Below, in pieces: positions 32,541-44,380 of a stretch of 64,000 nt of DNA. The notes beneath the pieces are model-generated. The model was not told where the DNA came from. It saw nothing but the letters and a program-made list of their open reading frames with translations, and did no database searches. A program made the translations under genes and the position numbers. The stretch comes from Emergomyces orientalis (taxonomy: Eukaryota > Ascomycota > Eurotiomycetes > Onygenales > Ajellomycetaceae), in NCBI GenBank assembly GCA_002110485.1, contig MOWL01000072.1, forward strand, positions 310,001 to 374,000. Reading direction: 5' to 3'. Each line of letters begins with the position of its first letter. Within the stretch, counting starts at the first letter, position 1.

Positions 32541-33545
32541 ATGCTGAGGCTGCTCATCAGGTATCAGCGTCAGTCCCTCACACTCGCTCTTCTGAACACA
32601 CCATCTGAGCCATGCATATATCTTTCCGCTCGCTCTCCGCAGGCTCCCGGCATTGACCCCCCCTTGCGACAGCTGAGCCCTCAGAATTCAATGCTACGAA
32701 ACTTCAAACCCAGCGACATTATAACACGAAATGTGGCTCTCATTGGCAATGGCTCGTCAGCCAAATACTCCGCAATCAGTTTGATGGACAAAGGCAAATC
32801 GCTCATCGTCGTCGAGAAGCAGGCCCAGATTAGGAGGCCATGTTGAGGCCTACGTTTATCCGCAGCCGGCATTCCGGTACACATGGCTGTCGTAATTTCC
32901 ATAATAGCTCTGTGATCACGGACTTTTTCTGCAGATTTGACATCCCCATGAACACAAGGCGTCAGTTCTCAGGTTCCCAGTTCTACGACAATTTTCACAA
33001 CAGAAAGAAGCCACTCAAAAGTTCAATCCACCAGGACAGTAATTGGGCGCAGCAGGCGTACATGATAGGGACGGCTGCTTGAAATCCATGCTTCTCCACG
33101 AAGTTCCCGAGTGCATGTACAGATCCTCAGGCACCGAGTTTGGAAGAATTGGCCCATTTCTCAGACGGGGTATTTGTAGTAATGTGCCAGGTAGGCCGTG
33201 AAGAACAATCAGGTGCCAGAAATAGATTGTCAAACCCGACTGTTGAAGAATTTTCGATACATGTCGTCAGATATTGTCCTAGGTATGTTGACCGGCTCTC
33301 TAAGTCCCGCCCACCACAACTCGACCGAAGCCCTCAGTAGAGCCGCAGAAAAGCTTTTCTTCCCCCTCAAGCCTTCTCCTTTCGTCCGAAGTTCTGTCCG
33401 CCCCTCGTTCCAATGGCAAGTGGGGTATTAAGGTCGTCATTCGCGCCCCAAATAACCCAAAGCTCATCACCGCCAAAAAACTACACGTCACCTTGCCCCC
33501 CAAATTAGACCTCAGCACCACCCAGAAATCTCTCTTCAGCATGTT
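32541..33545 (+). pseudogene. FAD-dependent oxidoreductase (amine-oxidase-like) relic with internal inversion
   Basis: The N-terminus carries a Rossmann FAD-binding pattern, NVALIGNGSSAKYSAISLMD then KSLIVVEKQAQI, followed after a frameshift by GGHVEAY. Further plus-strand blocks are VITDFFCRFDIPMNTRR (about 32,920-32,965), LLKNFRYMSSDIV and LSPAHHNSTEALSRAAEKLF (about 33,240-33,360), and KVVIRAPNNPKLITAKKLHV with TLPPKLDLS (about 33,430-33,520). The piece that belongs between the second and third blocks (AYLAHYYKYP, LPNSVPEDLYMHSG, NFVEKHGFQAAVPIMY) lies on the minus strand at about 33,205-33,050. Several frameshifts and stops are present. The family includes secreted or secondary-metabolism flavoproteins; this copy cannot be functional. 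Confidence 0.75.
33050..33210 (-). other. Inverted segment inside the FAD oxidoreductase relic
   Basis: The minus strand codes, with two frameshifts, for AYLAHYYKYP, NGPILPNSVPEDLYMHSG and GNFVEKHGFQAAVPIMYA, in the correct order for the family. The sequences immediately left and right code for the neighbouring parts of the same protein on the plus strand. Breakpoints lie within about 33,010-33,055 and 33,205-33,240. Confidence 0.72.
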
Positions 33546-35054
33546 AGGTAAATAGCTGTGGAAGATTTGATGGAACGTATAGAGATAGAAGGTTGTTAAA
33601 ATTCTTGCAATTATTAATTTGACATGGGATATAGAATACTCAAACCGCGACGGACGTAACGACCCTAAGGCGCGAAAATCCGGTGTCCTGGTCGTATCTA
33701 TGTACTTAACCATGCAACCCGGATAAATAGCAGCACGGAGGGAAAAAAAGTCAGTAGATTATTAAAGTTACCCCCCCTTGTGCGAGTCAAACTTACATGT
33801 ATGTTACCTCAGGGGTAAAAAAATATTAATTAACATGGTTACCCAGGACGAAAAAAAACAACTCTCAACTCGCAAGAGATAACTTTAAAATTAAGCTTAG
33901 GCTTAACCTTAAACCTTCCCCGCTGTCGATCAATTGATCGATCGCTTTCAAAATGCTTGGCTTCCCTCGTGACCCCCGAGGAAAAAACCTCCTGGTCGGA
34001 GCCTCTCAAGAAGATTTTTTAAGTTAAAAGCATGGGTGTTACTGAGTAAGTTGCATACATACCTACCGACCAACCTTGTTGAAATGGCGTCGACGGGCCA
34101 AAGGTTCCAACATCTTCAGAAAAAAAAAGAATTAGAAGCAACAGCAGAAGAAGAAAAAAAAGAAGAAAAAGAAGAAGAAGAAAAAGAAGTAGAAATCCCA
34201 TGAGGGAGAAGAGCACCAACATAAGATATGTAGAAAGAAGAGATCATCTCAAATACATTATGGATACTAATGTCAATTTAGAATTGGGAAGAAAGAAGGA
34301 AAAAATATATAAAGATGCACCAGACCAAGCCAGGAAAAAAAGCCATAACTCATAACGGCCACTTTCATGTAGCTCAAAGACTAATAAAACACGAAAAACA
34401 CACAAAAACAGAAGGATTAAGGAAAAAAGAAGAAATGATGCAAGGTTTTCAGTGAATGAACTGAAATTATTTTAGATTCAACCAGATTGAAGGAAAAAAA
34501 TTTGAAGATGAAAATGAAAATGAAAAGAACAACTCATAAAAACAAAAGAAAGAAAAAAAAGCGCAAAACGCCAATTTTTAGTCTTTCCCACATCCCATCC
34601 CATGATATATATAAAAATTCTCTCCATCCATTCCATGACTTCTCTTGACCCGACAAACCCGACAAAACCCGAAACGCCGTACATATAGTATGATGAAAGG
34701 AAGGATATTAAGAAAAAGAAAAGAAAAAAAGGAGAAAAAAGTAGCACATTCAAAAAGAGTAAACATGACGACCCGAAGTTTGATAGGTAGATGAGAAATA
34801 GGCATACAGAATAAAAAGGAAAAAGTATTCCTTTCTCACCACCCCATCCAAAGCAAAAAATTTAACAAAATAAGAAAAAAAAAACATGGAAAAGGTGAAT
34901 TAGAGAAAAACAAAAGGCGCAAAGAACAAAAGAAACGAGAAGGTCCAATAAAAAAAAGGCCTAAGTCATAATCTCTCAAAAACATCTCATTTTTACCCAT
35001 GATACCAAATGCAGGAGAAAGAGAAAAGAAAAAAACGATAGAAACAGTTCACGA
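33546..35054 (+). other. Intergenic, purine-rich
   Basis: No gene seen. About 34,120-34,200 and 34,430-35,000 are A/G-rich runs; the right part is probably the 3' UTR of the minus-strand gene starting at 36,912. GTTACCTCAGGGGTAA and CATGGTTACCC at about 33,802-33,851 form a weak inverted pair. Confidence 0.45.
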
Positions 35055-36912
35055 TCACTCCCTCACATCCCGATTCCCATTCCCATTCCCAGCCCCAGCC
35101 CCAGTCCCACTACCATTCCTATCATTATTTCCCCCACCCCCATTCCTAGCAGGCACGTCCGTAACCCCGCGCCCCAGATTCCGCGATAACCCCACAGCCG
35201 CCCACCACTCATCATTAATATCTTGTCTGCGCGTTAGCTGGTCAATGATGGCTTGGACCTGCTGGAGGTCTTCCATGGAGCTACTCTGGCCGAAGGAGAC
35301 GTTTATCGATGTGGGTGTTGAGGTGGATGTTGGGGTCGTTGATGAGGAGGAGGTCGTGTTCGTGTTGGGGTTGGGGTTTGTGGATTGCGTGGGTTGTTGC
35401 TGTTGGGGTCGTTGTCGTCGTCGTTGCTGTTGCTGCTGTTGCTGTTGATGTTGAATGGTGTCTTCGAGCGCTGCAGCTGCAGCTGATATCCCGATAGGAT
35501 TTGCGCGACGGCTATACGTCAATCGTCGCCAGGTTGGATCGGGTTCCATGTCCGATTCAGGTTCCGTGTCAGAGCCTTCAGACGAGGAGAAGAAATCGCA
35601 GTGGTTGATGTGGTCTGTGAATGGTTCGAGGGGGATGAAGACACCCGGGCGTGATGGGTTGTTGGCACCTAAAGAGGAAGGGAGCGTCGATTGTGACGAG
35701 TTCGCTGAGCTGCGGGAGGGCGCTGTAGAGGCAGATGCGGTGGCGGAGGTGAAGGAGGAGTCGAAACTTGGGAGTTGATCATCAGGTGTGATTGTGGTAA
35801 ACAGGGTTTCCCACATGTTATGTTCTTCATCGTCATTATCATCGTCATCATCGTCATCGTGGTCATCGCCGCCAGGGCTGAAGCTACGATCGCGATCGCC
35901 AAGCCCATCGATGATGTGACGGGGTCGGGTAGTATCTATATCACTTGTATCTGCGACAGAGCGGTGGCCGACTCTACGGAGTAAAGGCATATTTGTATCG
36001 TTACTATCTGATGAGGGCATCGCATGTTCATTACTGCGTGGTGGATATGCTGGCGCAAACCTGGGGCTGAACGAGACGATCTCTCCAAGGCGGTGCTCCA
36101 GGCGGGAATCGGCCGGCGCATTGCCGCTCGACTCTAATCGGCGGGAACGTTCAGTCGAAGGAGGCCATGAGGGCGGTTGAAGCATCTCGAACCTCAAAGA
36201 TGACTCTCGTGGGATCCTCATACGACGACCAGGGGAAGGATAGCGTAGGGCATCTCGGGCCAGCTGCTGGCCTAATTCGCGCCTAGTTTGAGATGAGGAG
36301 GAAGAAAATGAATTGGATGCAGGCCAGTCCAGACGAGACTCATTATCCTGAGAGGAATGGTAGCGTGAAATTCCCGGTTCGCCAGTAGTTGTAGCCGTAC
36401 CAGTACCGGTGGCAGTAGTCGTGGCGCCTTCACCTAAGATTTCGCGACTGAGGGTCTCCACCCATTGGGGCATTGAGGAGCGAAAAGGCACGTATCCAGC
36501 AGGACGACTTGAAGAACCACTACTTGGTCCATTGCTACTATTATTATTATTCCTGTGAGGACGGCGAACAGTCCGTTGGCGCCGAATAGTGGAGCGGGAT
36601 GGTGCAAGCGGGTCAGGTTTAGCATTAGCATGGCTTGCGGCGGCGGAACGAGCAGGTGGTTCCCAGTGGAGACTAAATGAATACAGGGCATGAATATGTC
36701 AGTTATTTACTGATAGATATTACGGGTTGTATTTTTAGGTTGTGTTTGGGTGATGATGAAGAATTGCCCATGGTTTGCGCAGCCCAGTCGAGGGCGGAGG
36801 GCGGCTAGCGTGACACCCAGCAACGCGAATGAAGTCACGAGTAAACCCAGCGGCAACCAGGGGGTTCTTCCTCCCAAACAAATACACCAGGATGAACTTA
36901 CGGGATTCCCAT
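35055..36912 (-). CDS. Conserved disordered protein of unknown function
   Basis: Predicted 542 residues in two exons: a tiny first exon (36,912-36,902, coding MGI plus two bases) and 36,672-35,055, joined through a 229-bp intron with donor GTAAGT, branch-like AACTGAC and acceptor TTTAG. The joined start reads MGIPLHWEPPARSAAASHAN. Then come a basic stretch (STIRRQRTVRRPHRNNNN), Ser-rich regions, an acidic run (DDHDDDDDDDNDDEEH), a second acidic patch (SEGSDTEPESDMEPDP) and a poly-Gln block. A compact motif near the end, MEDLQQVQAIIDQLTRRQDI followed by NDEWWAAVGLSRNLGRG, looks structured. No enzyme motif is visible. It is transcribed divergently from FOL3, 741 bp away. Confidence 0.72.
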
Positions 36913-37653
36913 TTTTGCACAGCAACGGAGTAAAGCGAGAGACACGAAGTAGGAAAAGAATGCTGGACAGTGCGCGACCGAGATATAAGAGAAAAGGGAG
37001 GATATCAAGCCAGGAGCGATGCGCAGAGGAGGTGGGCGAGGTGGATGAAGCGGATGAAGTGGTTGTTGAGGGGGGAAGAAGTTGAGGAGGTTAAGGTGGT
37101 TGGTTGGTTTGGTGGTTGGTGATGCGAGGAGAAACGGAAAGGGAAAGGGGAAAAGGCCGCCCTGCAGTGGAGTTGGTATGGTATTATTGGTATTATTACA
37201 ACTTGCGAAAGATGTTGTGGGTGGTGTTTTACGGATTGGGCTGTATTAGGCTTGTATTTGAAACCGGAACTGCAAAAATCCGAGGAGCTGAGGTACCCGG
37301 ATTAGGCTTAGTAAGCCCGAGGCAAAGAAGAGATCACGTGGTGTAGAGGCTTACTCAGAGAAATCACAGAATCAGGCAGCTGATTGGACGGGAAAGAAGA
37401 CAACGGCTGGCCATAGACACGAAGACATCGCGTCGGAGCAGGAAACGGCTGAGACAGTGGTGTGTTTAACATTGATTATTACTCTAGGTAGACCATGAAT
37501 GCTGCGACATCTGTCATGAAACCTCTGGAACCCACCTGAGCAAGGACCTGAGGAATTGGCCATGGTCATGTGATTAGGACCCTCGGGCCAGAAAAATGGG
37601 GCCACCTTATCTTCAACTCCACTCCCACCAACTTGCCCCCAAGAAGATCCAAA
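36913..37653 (+). promoter_or_regulatory. Divergent promoter region between the disordered protein gene and FOL3
   Basis: No coding features. It contains the 5' regions of both divergent genes; a CACGTG hexamer lies at 37,335-37,340. I cannot assign factors. Confidence 0.4.
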
Positions 37654-39024
37654 ATGATTGAACTCGGCCTCTCCCGCATTGCTCGATTGGTCCAGTCCTC
37701 TCCCCTGCCATGGAGAGCCATTCACATCGCCGGCACTAACGGCAAAGGCTCCATCACAAGCTACCTCTCCGCCCTGCTCACTGCAGCCGGACTGCGTTGC
37801 GGCTCCTTTACCTCCCCGCACCTCATCGACCGCTGGGACTGCATAACCATCAACGAGCACGTGGTCCACGAACCCGTCTTCCGCCAGATAGAACACAACA
37901 TCAAACTCCGCAACCAGTCTCTAGGCATTGGCGCGACTGAGTTCGAGCTGCTGACGGCCACCGCGTTCGAGATCTTCACGCATGAAAATGTCGAGATTGG
38001 GATTGTCGAGGTGGGCATGGGGGGCCGGCTGGACGCGACGAATATCTTGAACAATAATAATGTTCTGGTGTCTATCATTGCAAAGATTGGCTATGACCAC
38101 CAGGCTATCCTGGGTGATACCATCGAAAAAATCGCAAGGGAGAAAGCTGGCATCATGAAACCTGGCGTTCCCTGCGTCGCGGACGGGACAAACGACCCAG
38201 CTGTCCGAGCCGTCCTCGAGGAAGTCGCGCTGGAATCCCATACACCACTCACCTTCACCCGCCCAGAAACTACCACGCAGGAATTCCCCGAGCTCACCAA
38301 GATATTCGAGCGTCTTAAAATCGAACCACACCAACAGGCAAATATCGCCTGCGCAATTACGGCTCTACAACAGAATCACGTTTTACCATCACCCTCGTCT
38401 ACTACCACTACTACTACATTACCTCTACCATTACCAAGTCTATTCCAATACATCCACAAAACCCCACGACCGGGCCGCTTGCAGGAACTCTCCCTCGAAC
38501 CCTTGATCGCCCGCAAACACCCCGTCCTCCTCGATGGCGCGCATAACCCACAATCCGCCCAGGTCCTCTGCTCCTATGTAGACCGCAACCTTCGAAAACA
38601 AACAGGCAGCAGCGGGAATGAGAATGGCAACGGCATTCGGAATGGGAATGTTACATGGGTAATCGCTGCATCCCAAGGCAAGAACATTCAAGAATTATTC
38701 GGCTGCATACTCAAACCCGGTGATAATGTTGCTGTGGTAGAGTTTGGGCCCGTGGATGGTATGCCGTGGGTGAGAAGTGTGGAGACGGCAGAGCTGCTAT
38801 CCGTAATACGCAGTGGCAGCACGCCTCATATACCACGATCCGAGGGGTTTGGTAGTGATATATTATCTGGGTTGAAGTGGGCTGATGAAATGTCGAAGGG
38901 GATTGTTGGTGGTGGGGGTGGGGGCGGGGGACCATTGGTAATTGCTGGTAGTCTGTATCTGGTGTCTGACATATTGCGGCTGCTTCGCGAGGCAAAAGCA
39001 GCAGGCGTGTTGCAAACATCGTAG
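37654..39024 (+). CDS. FOL3: Dihydrofolate synthase (FolC/Mur ligase family)
   Basis: Single-exon gene of 456 residues. It joins glutamate to dihydropteroate with ATP, making dihydrofolate, an essential step of fungal folate synthesis. The N-terminus MIELGLSRIARLV and the P-loop AGTNGKGS (26-33) are typical of Fol3. EVGMGGRLDATN is the Mur-ligase metal and substrate motif, and LLDGAHNPQSAQ marks the C-terminal glutamate ligase domain. Length fits the yeast enzyme (about 430) plus low-complexity inserts (PSSTTTTTTLPLPLP, and GGGGGGGG before PLVIAGSLYLVSDI). An open frame extends upstream but without ATG, so 37,654 is the start. Folylpolyglutamate synthase (Met7) is the alternative, but it is longer and lacks this N-terminal pattern. 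Confidence 0.9.
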   Translation: MIELGLSRIARLVQSSPLPWRAIHIAGTNGKGSITSYLSALLTAAGLRCGSFTSPHLIDRWDCITINEHVVHEPVFRQIEHNIKLRNQSLGIGATEFELLTATAFEIFTHENVEIGIVEVGMGGRLDATNILNNNNVLVSIIAKIGYDHQAILGDTIEKIAREKAGIMKPGVPCVADGTNDPAVRAVLEEVALESHTPLTFTRPETTTQEFPELTKIFERLKIEPHQQANIACAITALQQNHVLPSPSSTTTTTTLPLPLPSLFQYIHKTPRPGRLQELSLEPLIARKHPVLLDGAHNPQSAQVLCSYVDRNLRKQTGSSGNENGNGIRNGNVTWVIAASQGKNIQELFGCILKPGDNVAVVEFGPVDGMPWVRSVETAELLSVIRSGSTPHIPRSEGFGSDILSGLKWADEMSKGIVGGGGGGGGPLVIAGSLYLVSDILRLLREAKAAGVLQTS

Positions 39025-40073
39025 TTGTAGTTCATGTTATGGGAGATTTCCAAAGGTTAGCGCGGATCAAGGCGTTTTCCTTCGGATAGATGAAATTAAT
39101 GGTAAACAAAACAAGGGGGCTCAGGTCATCTAGGTATGTATGTATTATTTTGTATATTAATTTTTATTTTAAATAGAAGTGAAAAAGAGCGAAGTAAATA
39201 TATAAAATAAATAAGTGGGTCAAGATACAACAATTTATTATTCTGTGCAGAATTCCATTTTATTTGAGTATTGTTTTCCGTGTCTATCAGTTTATCTACA
39301 AACTTGGCTGGGGCTTGGATCAGAAAATCAGTCAATCAATCAATAGGGCTGACCTAGCCACTACAGGCTGCTTTTGTTTAGTTATCGCATCTTTCATTGT
39401 GTCATCCCCGGCCCTTAGACGGGTTTAGTTCTTGTGTACATGTACAGTACATAGGCAGAGTTGTGCATTCATTATCATCGAAGCCAACAAAACAGCAGAG
39501 AAAAAGCAAATTAAACGGTCGATATTTAAGATTTAAGGGGGAGGAGGTGCAAACACGGTGCATAAATTCGAAATTATTTAAACAGAAAGCGTCTTCCTTT
39601 TTTATTTAAATTTTTTTTTTAAACAAACCAGGTTCAGTTTGGATGGAGTAACTTAGATCTGGACCATGTTCACAGATCGTTAGCTTGTTTCGTGCCTATT
39701 ATTATTTACCTACCTAGGTACTGCTTGTTCACAAACGCACCCACCTCTACCACATCTACCATCTTTCACCTCCTCATATCCTCCAGATACATCCTTCGTC
39801 CTTCATCCTTCGTATCCCTAACCATCCCCGGCCCGAGGAGTAACCCTCCCTCCCTCGAATCGAAAGTCCTCCGTGGTGCTTTTTGTCCTCTCTGACATGA
39901 CGATCGATACCTCTCCATCCTCCTCCCCTTGACTTGACCTCCCTTATCTGGAACCCCCCCTCCCTCTCGGGGGCCTCCCCTCCCTTCCCCTCCCCGCCTT
40001 AATCGACTGCCGCGTTTGTGTCTCCGTGTCTCCCAAAATATATCATACATATTCCTTCCTTCCGTTATCCGCG
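39025..40073 (+). other. Intergenic between FOL3 and sepH
   Basis: AT-rich left half (FOL3 3' flank), then a C/T-rich stretch (about 39,780-40,020) that is probably the sepH promoter and 5' leader. No gene seen. Confidence 0.45.
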
Positions 40074-43000
40074 ATGGTGTCACGAGCAGATGACTACTCG
40101 GGAGACGCCGCTCGCCCTGCATCTCGCCCGTCATCTTCTCGACCGCAAGAGAATAATAACTATACCCCCACCGCCGCAAGGCCTCGAGTTGCAAGATCGG
40201 CCACATCTCAATCGAAGAGGGAGTCTACGAGGTCTTCAAAGTCTATGGCAAAGGATGTTGCGGAGCTTACGGACTTTGTATGCTTGATATCCCGTTTACA
40301 GAGAGGTATATAAGTATATATACACATACACGCAGGCTAATGGCGCGACAGCAATTGGGCGATTGTTTGGGGAAGGGCGCTTTCGGATCCGTGTATAGGG
40401 CGCTGAACTGGGGCACGGGCGAAACGGTGGCCGTCAAGCAGATCAAGCTCACAGATCTACCAAAGAGCGAGCTTAGAGTTATTATGGTTAGGAAAATGAA
40501 ATGCTCTCATATGCCCCTACAAATTCTATCTTTTTTCTGACGCGGTTCTACGTTTTTTTTATTATATATATATTTACAGCAAGAAATCGACTTGCTCAAG
40601 AATCTCGATGTAAGAGGCTTTTTCTCTTTTGTTCCTTTCTTTTCAAACCTTGGCTCGCGCCGGTATGGTTCAGGAACCCGAAACAAAACTGACACGGGAA
40701 TAAAATTAACTTCTGCAGCATCCAAACATTGTCAAGTACCACGGCTTTGTGAAGTCAATCGAGACTCTAAATATAATTCTTGAGTACGTTGGTATCCAAG
40801 CACACCCTACCATACCCAGCCCTAATTAGCCTTTGTGGCAATTGGTTTCCTGATATTGAAATCTGTTTCTAGATATTGCGAAAATGGCTCCTTGCACTCG
40901 ATCTCGAAAAACTTTGGTCGATTCCCCGAGAACCTCGTCGGCCTTTACATGTCCCAAGTGCTCCATGGACTTTTATACCTCCACGAACAAGGTGTCATAC
41001 ATAGGGATATCAAAGGAGCAAATATTCTCACCACAAAACAAGGACTGGTCAAGCTGGCTGATTTCGGTGTTGCTAGTCGTACGACGGGGCTCCATGAGTC
41101 AAGTGTTGTTGGGACGCCGTATTGGATGGCACCGGAGGTGATAGAGCTGTCTGGCGCAACCACTGCTTCTGACATTTGGAGTCTTGGTTGCACTGTCATC
41201 GAGCTGCTCGAAGGGAAACCGCCCTATTACAAATTCCAGCCTATGCAGGCCTTATTTCGTATTGTTAATGACGACCACCCTCCGTTGCCCCAGGGAGCAT
41301 CGCCTGTCAGCTTCCCCCCCTCCCCCCCCGGATCGTTTTACCCCTTAGAAGCTTTCCTTTTGTACTATTTAGAAATCTAACAGTTGGGGTAGGCCGTGAG
41401 GGATTTCCTCATGCAATGTTTCCAGAAAGATCCGAACCTTCGAGTCACCGCGCGAAAACTTCTAAAGCATCCCTGGATAGTCAATGCCAGAAGGTCCGAT
41501 TCTGTAGTCCCTACGAAATCCACTGAATATGAAGAAGCCGTCAAGAGCGTGCAGGAATGGAACGAGGCCCTGCGGTCACCGGATGCAAACTCCGCGCGGA
41601 AACCCTTACGACCAGGCTATATGAGCCCGGGACAGGGACAGAAGGAATTTTCGCTTCCGCTTGTCATACCGTCCAGAGAATCTCTTTCAGGGCCAGGGTC
41701 TGGGCCAGGCTACAACAAAGACGCCGCTGAACGGTTTCGGTCCCCCAACGGCGGCGATGCCGATGATAACTGGGATGATGATTTCGCTTCCGCTATATCC
41801 CCAAGCGCACTTCGACTGCCACACTTGAAGCCACATGACAACTTTGGTGGGATGCTATCGTCCGAGAAGCTAAAAGCATTTGCTTCTTTTGAGAGCGTAG
41901 CTGAACTCGGAAGTATAGGTAGCAACAACGACCCCGCCGGCGATGACGACAATACGACTGTTAACCGTTCCTTTGATCATAACGAAACAGATCCGCTACA
42001 AACCATCCGTCCGTTTGTTCTTCCCCACAAGTTCCCTGAGGAGGAAGGCGGTGGTGGTGTAGGTAGTAGTAGTAGCCCACCCAAACACCTAAGGCGCTCG
42101 CGGCAGCGAAAGTTCTCCATCCCTCCTATTAATACTGGTAGCGCCATCATTACTCCCAGACCCAATCTCGCCGCTAAACCGGCCCGTCCAGCTGCGTTCT
42201 ATAAGGAAAGCTCCGTGGAGGATTATTCGGATCTCATCGCTGCGAACGATGCCGTTCTTGAAAAGAAATTGCGTGTGATTCAAGTAAGCTTCCTCTTTTC
42301 CATACTTAATAGTCCTTTTTCTTTTTTGCAATGACTGTGATGTGGATCAAAAGTTGACTGCGTCAGGGCGTCGGTAATGATCCGGGCAAATCCGATGCCA
42401 TCGATATGACCAACTCCAAAATCTTAGAACGAAGCACCGCCAGTAACGATGACTTGGACCAATCCCCGCAACAATCACGCGCGCGCAGACGGCCTCCAAT
42501 TAACCGTTCCCGCTCATCCATCGAGATAGAGAAGTTCGCAGAAGATGAAAACGATGAAGACTTTTCTGACATCCTTGGTAATGACGAGGATACGCTTATT
42601 AAAACCGAAAGCGACGACGGTGGTTCGGACCGGAGCACACTGATGCTCAATTCAAAGCTATCGTCCAACTCTTGGTTGGGAGATGTGGATGATGAGGACG
42701 ATCCGTTTGCGCAGCTTGAGGAGGGACTGGATGAGATGGATCTGGAAGCTAATATCGCTCGTGATAAATACGCACGGTTGCGGAATCAGGTTGAGGGGCT
42801 TGTTAGTTCGTTGAAGACATCGCAGGAGGATGATGTTTTGGCGGATATATCCGAGCAGTTGGTGAGTTTTATCCCTTTCTATATAGATATAAATATGTAC
42901 ATATATATTTGTCGGTATTCTTCGTCTCTATGACGAGAATAGCTACTAACATACCTATCTTTTCCCGTAGTTGATTCTATATGCCGATTTGCCGGAGACG

Positions 43001-44346
43001 AAGAGTGTCATTATCAGCGCCCATGGCATGCTTCCTATTCTAGAAATTCTTGAAAATTGCCGGAGAAGGGATGTGATATCCAACCTTCTGAAGATTGTTA
43101 ATGCTGTGAGTCATTCTTATTTTCTGTAAACACATCCTGACGGGAAATCCATTTCTAAGCTGATGGGGGTCTTCTTTTTCTTTCTTTTTTCTTTAGATTA
43201 TATTCGACGATTACGAGATCCAAGAGAACCTCTGTTTCGTCGGCGGGATTCCCATAATCAACAAATTCGCATCCAAGAAATACCCACGGGAAATTCGTCT
43301 TGAAGCCGCAGCGTTTGTGCAGCAGATGTACCAAACTTCCACGTTGACGTTGCAGATGTTCGTTAGCGCGGGCGGTTTGAATGTTCTTGTCGAATTTCTA
43401 GAGGATGACTATGAAGATGAGCGGGACCTCGTCTTGATAGGGGTTAATGGGATATGGAGTGTTTTTGAATTACAGGTAAGATAATGTCCATTCTTCTTTT
43501 GGTCGACCACCTTGCTTGTAAAGGCTGTAGCTTGTAAAGGCTGTATACACTTCAGAACTCACATCCTTAATTTTTCTTGTTAAATGCAGGGATCAACTCC
43601 GAAAAACGATTTTTGCCGCATTTTATCGAGAAATTCCGTCCTGGATCCGTTGTCCCTGGTTCTAAGCAGAGTTCTAGATGAAGAGGGAGAATTGGCTGAG
43701 CTTTGTGAAGGCCGCATTGCCAATATCTTTTTTATATTCTCGCAAGCTGAAAGTCATGTCAAGGAAATGGTTGCTGAAAGGACTGTTTTGCATCGTATGT
43801 CGAAATCATATCTGAGGAAATCAATATGTTTTCTTTACGCGTTTGCTGACTATTTATCTACAGGGGTCCTTAAGGAATTGAAGAGGATGACTCCCATTCA
43901 CCAAATAACGATGCTGAAATTTATCAAAAACCTATCTATGCTGTCCACGACTCTCGAATGCCTCCAAAATTCCAATGCAATTGACGTCCTCACGGAGCTA
44001 CTGAGATCGACTATGAAAGGACCGCAGTTCCGAGAAGTATCTAATCAAATTCTCAACACTATCTATAACATGTGCAGGTTAAGTAAACCGCGTCAGGAAG
44101 ATGCTGCTTTGAACGGCATCATACCCCTCCTGCAGAAAATCGTCAAGACGGAGCGGCCATTGAAGGAATTTGCTCTACCTATTCTCTGCGACATGGCGCA
44201 TTCTGGGAAAGTCGGCCGCCGAGAGCTGTGGCGCAATAAGGGTCTTCCGTTCTACGTATCTTTACTTTCTGATCCGTATTGGCAGGTTACTGCTCTCGAC
44301 GCGATCTTTACATGGTATTTTGTTCCCTAGCCGTCTATAGTTATAC

Positions 44347-44380
<34 letters not shown>

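Noticed and set aside
33655..33680. GACGTAACGACCCTAAGGCGCG resembling the rRNA core targeted by I-CeuI-type enzymes
   Set aside because: Only a short partial match, with no rRNA sequence around it.
25837..37000. Secondary-metabolite cluster (ABC transporter plus FAD oxidoreductase)
   Set aside because: No backbone synthase or regulator is present, the oxidoreductase is a broken relic, and the other neighbours are housekeeping genes.
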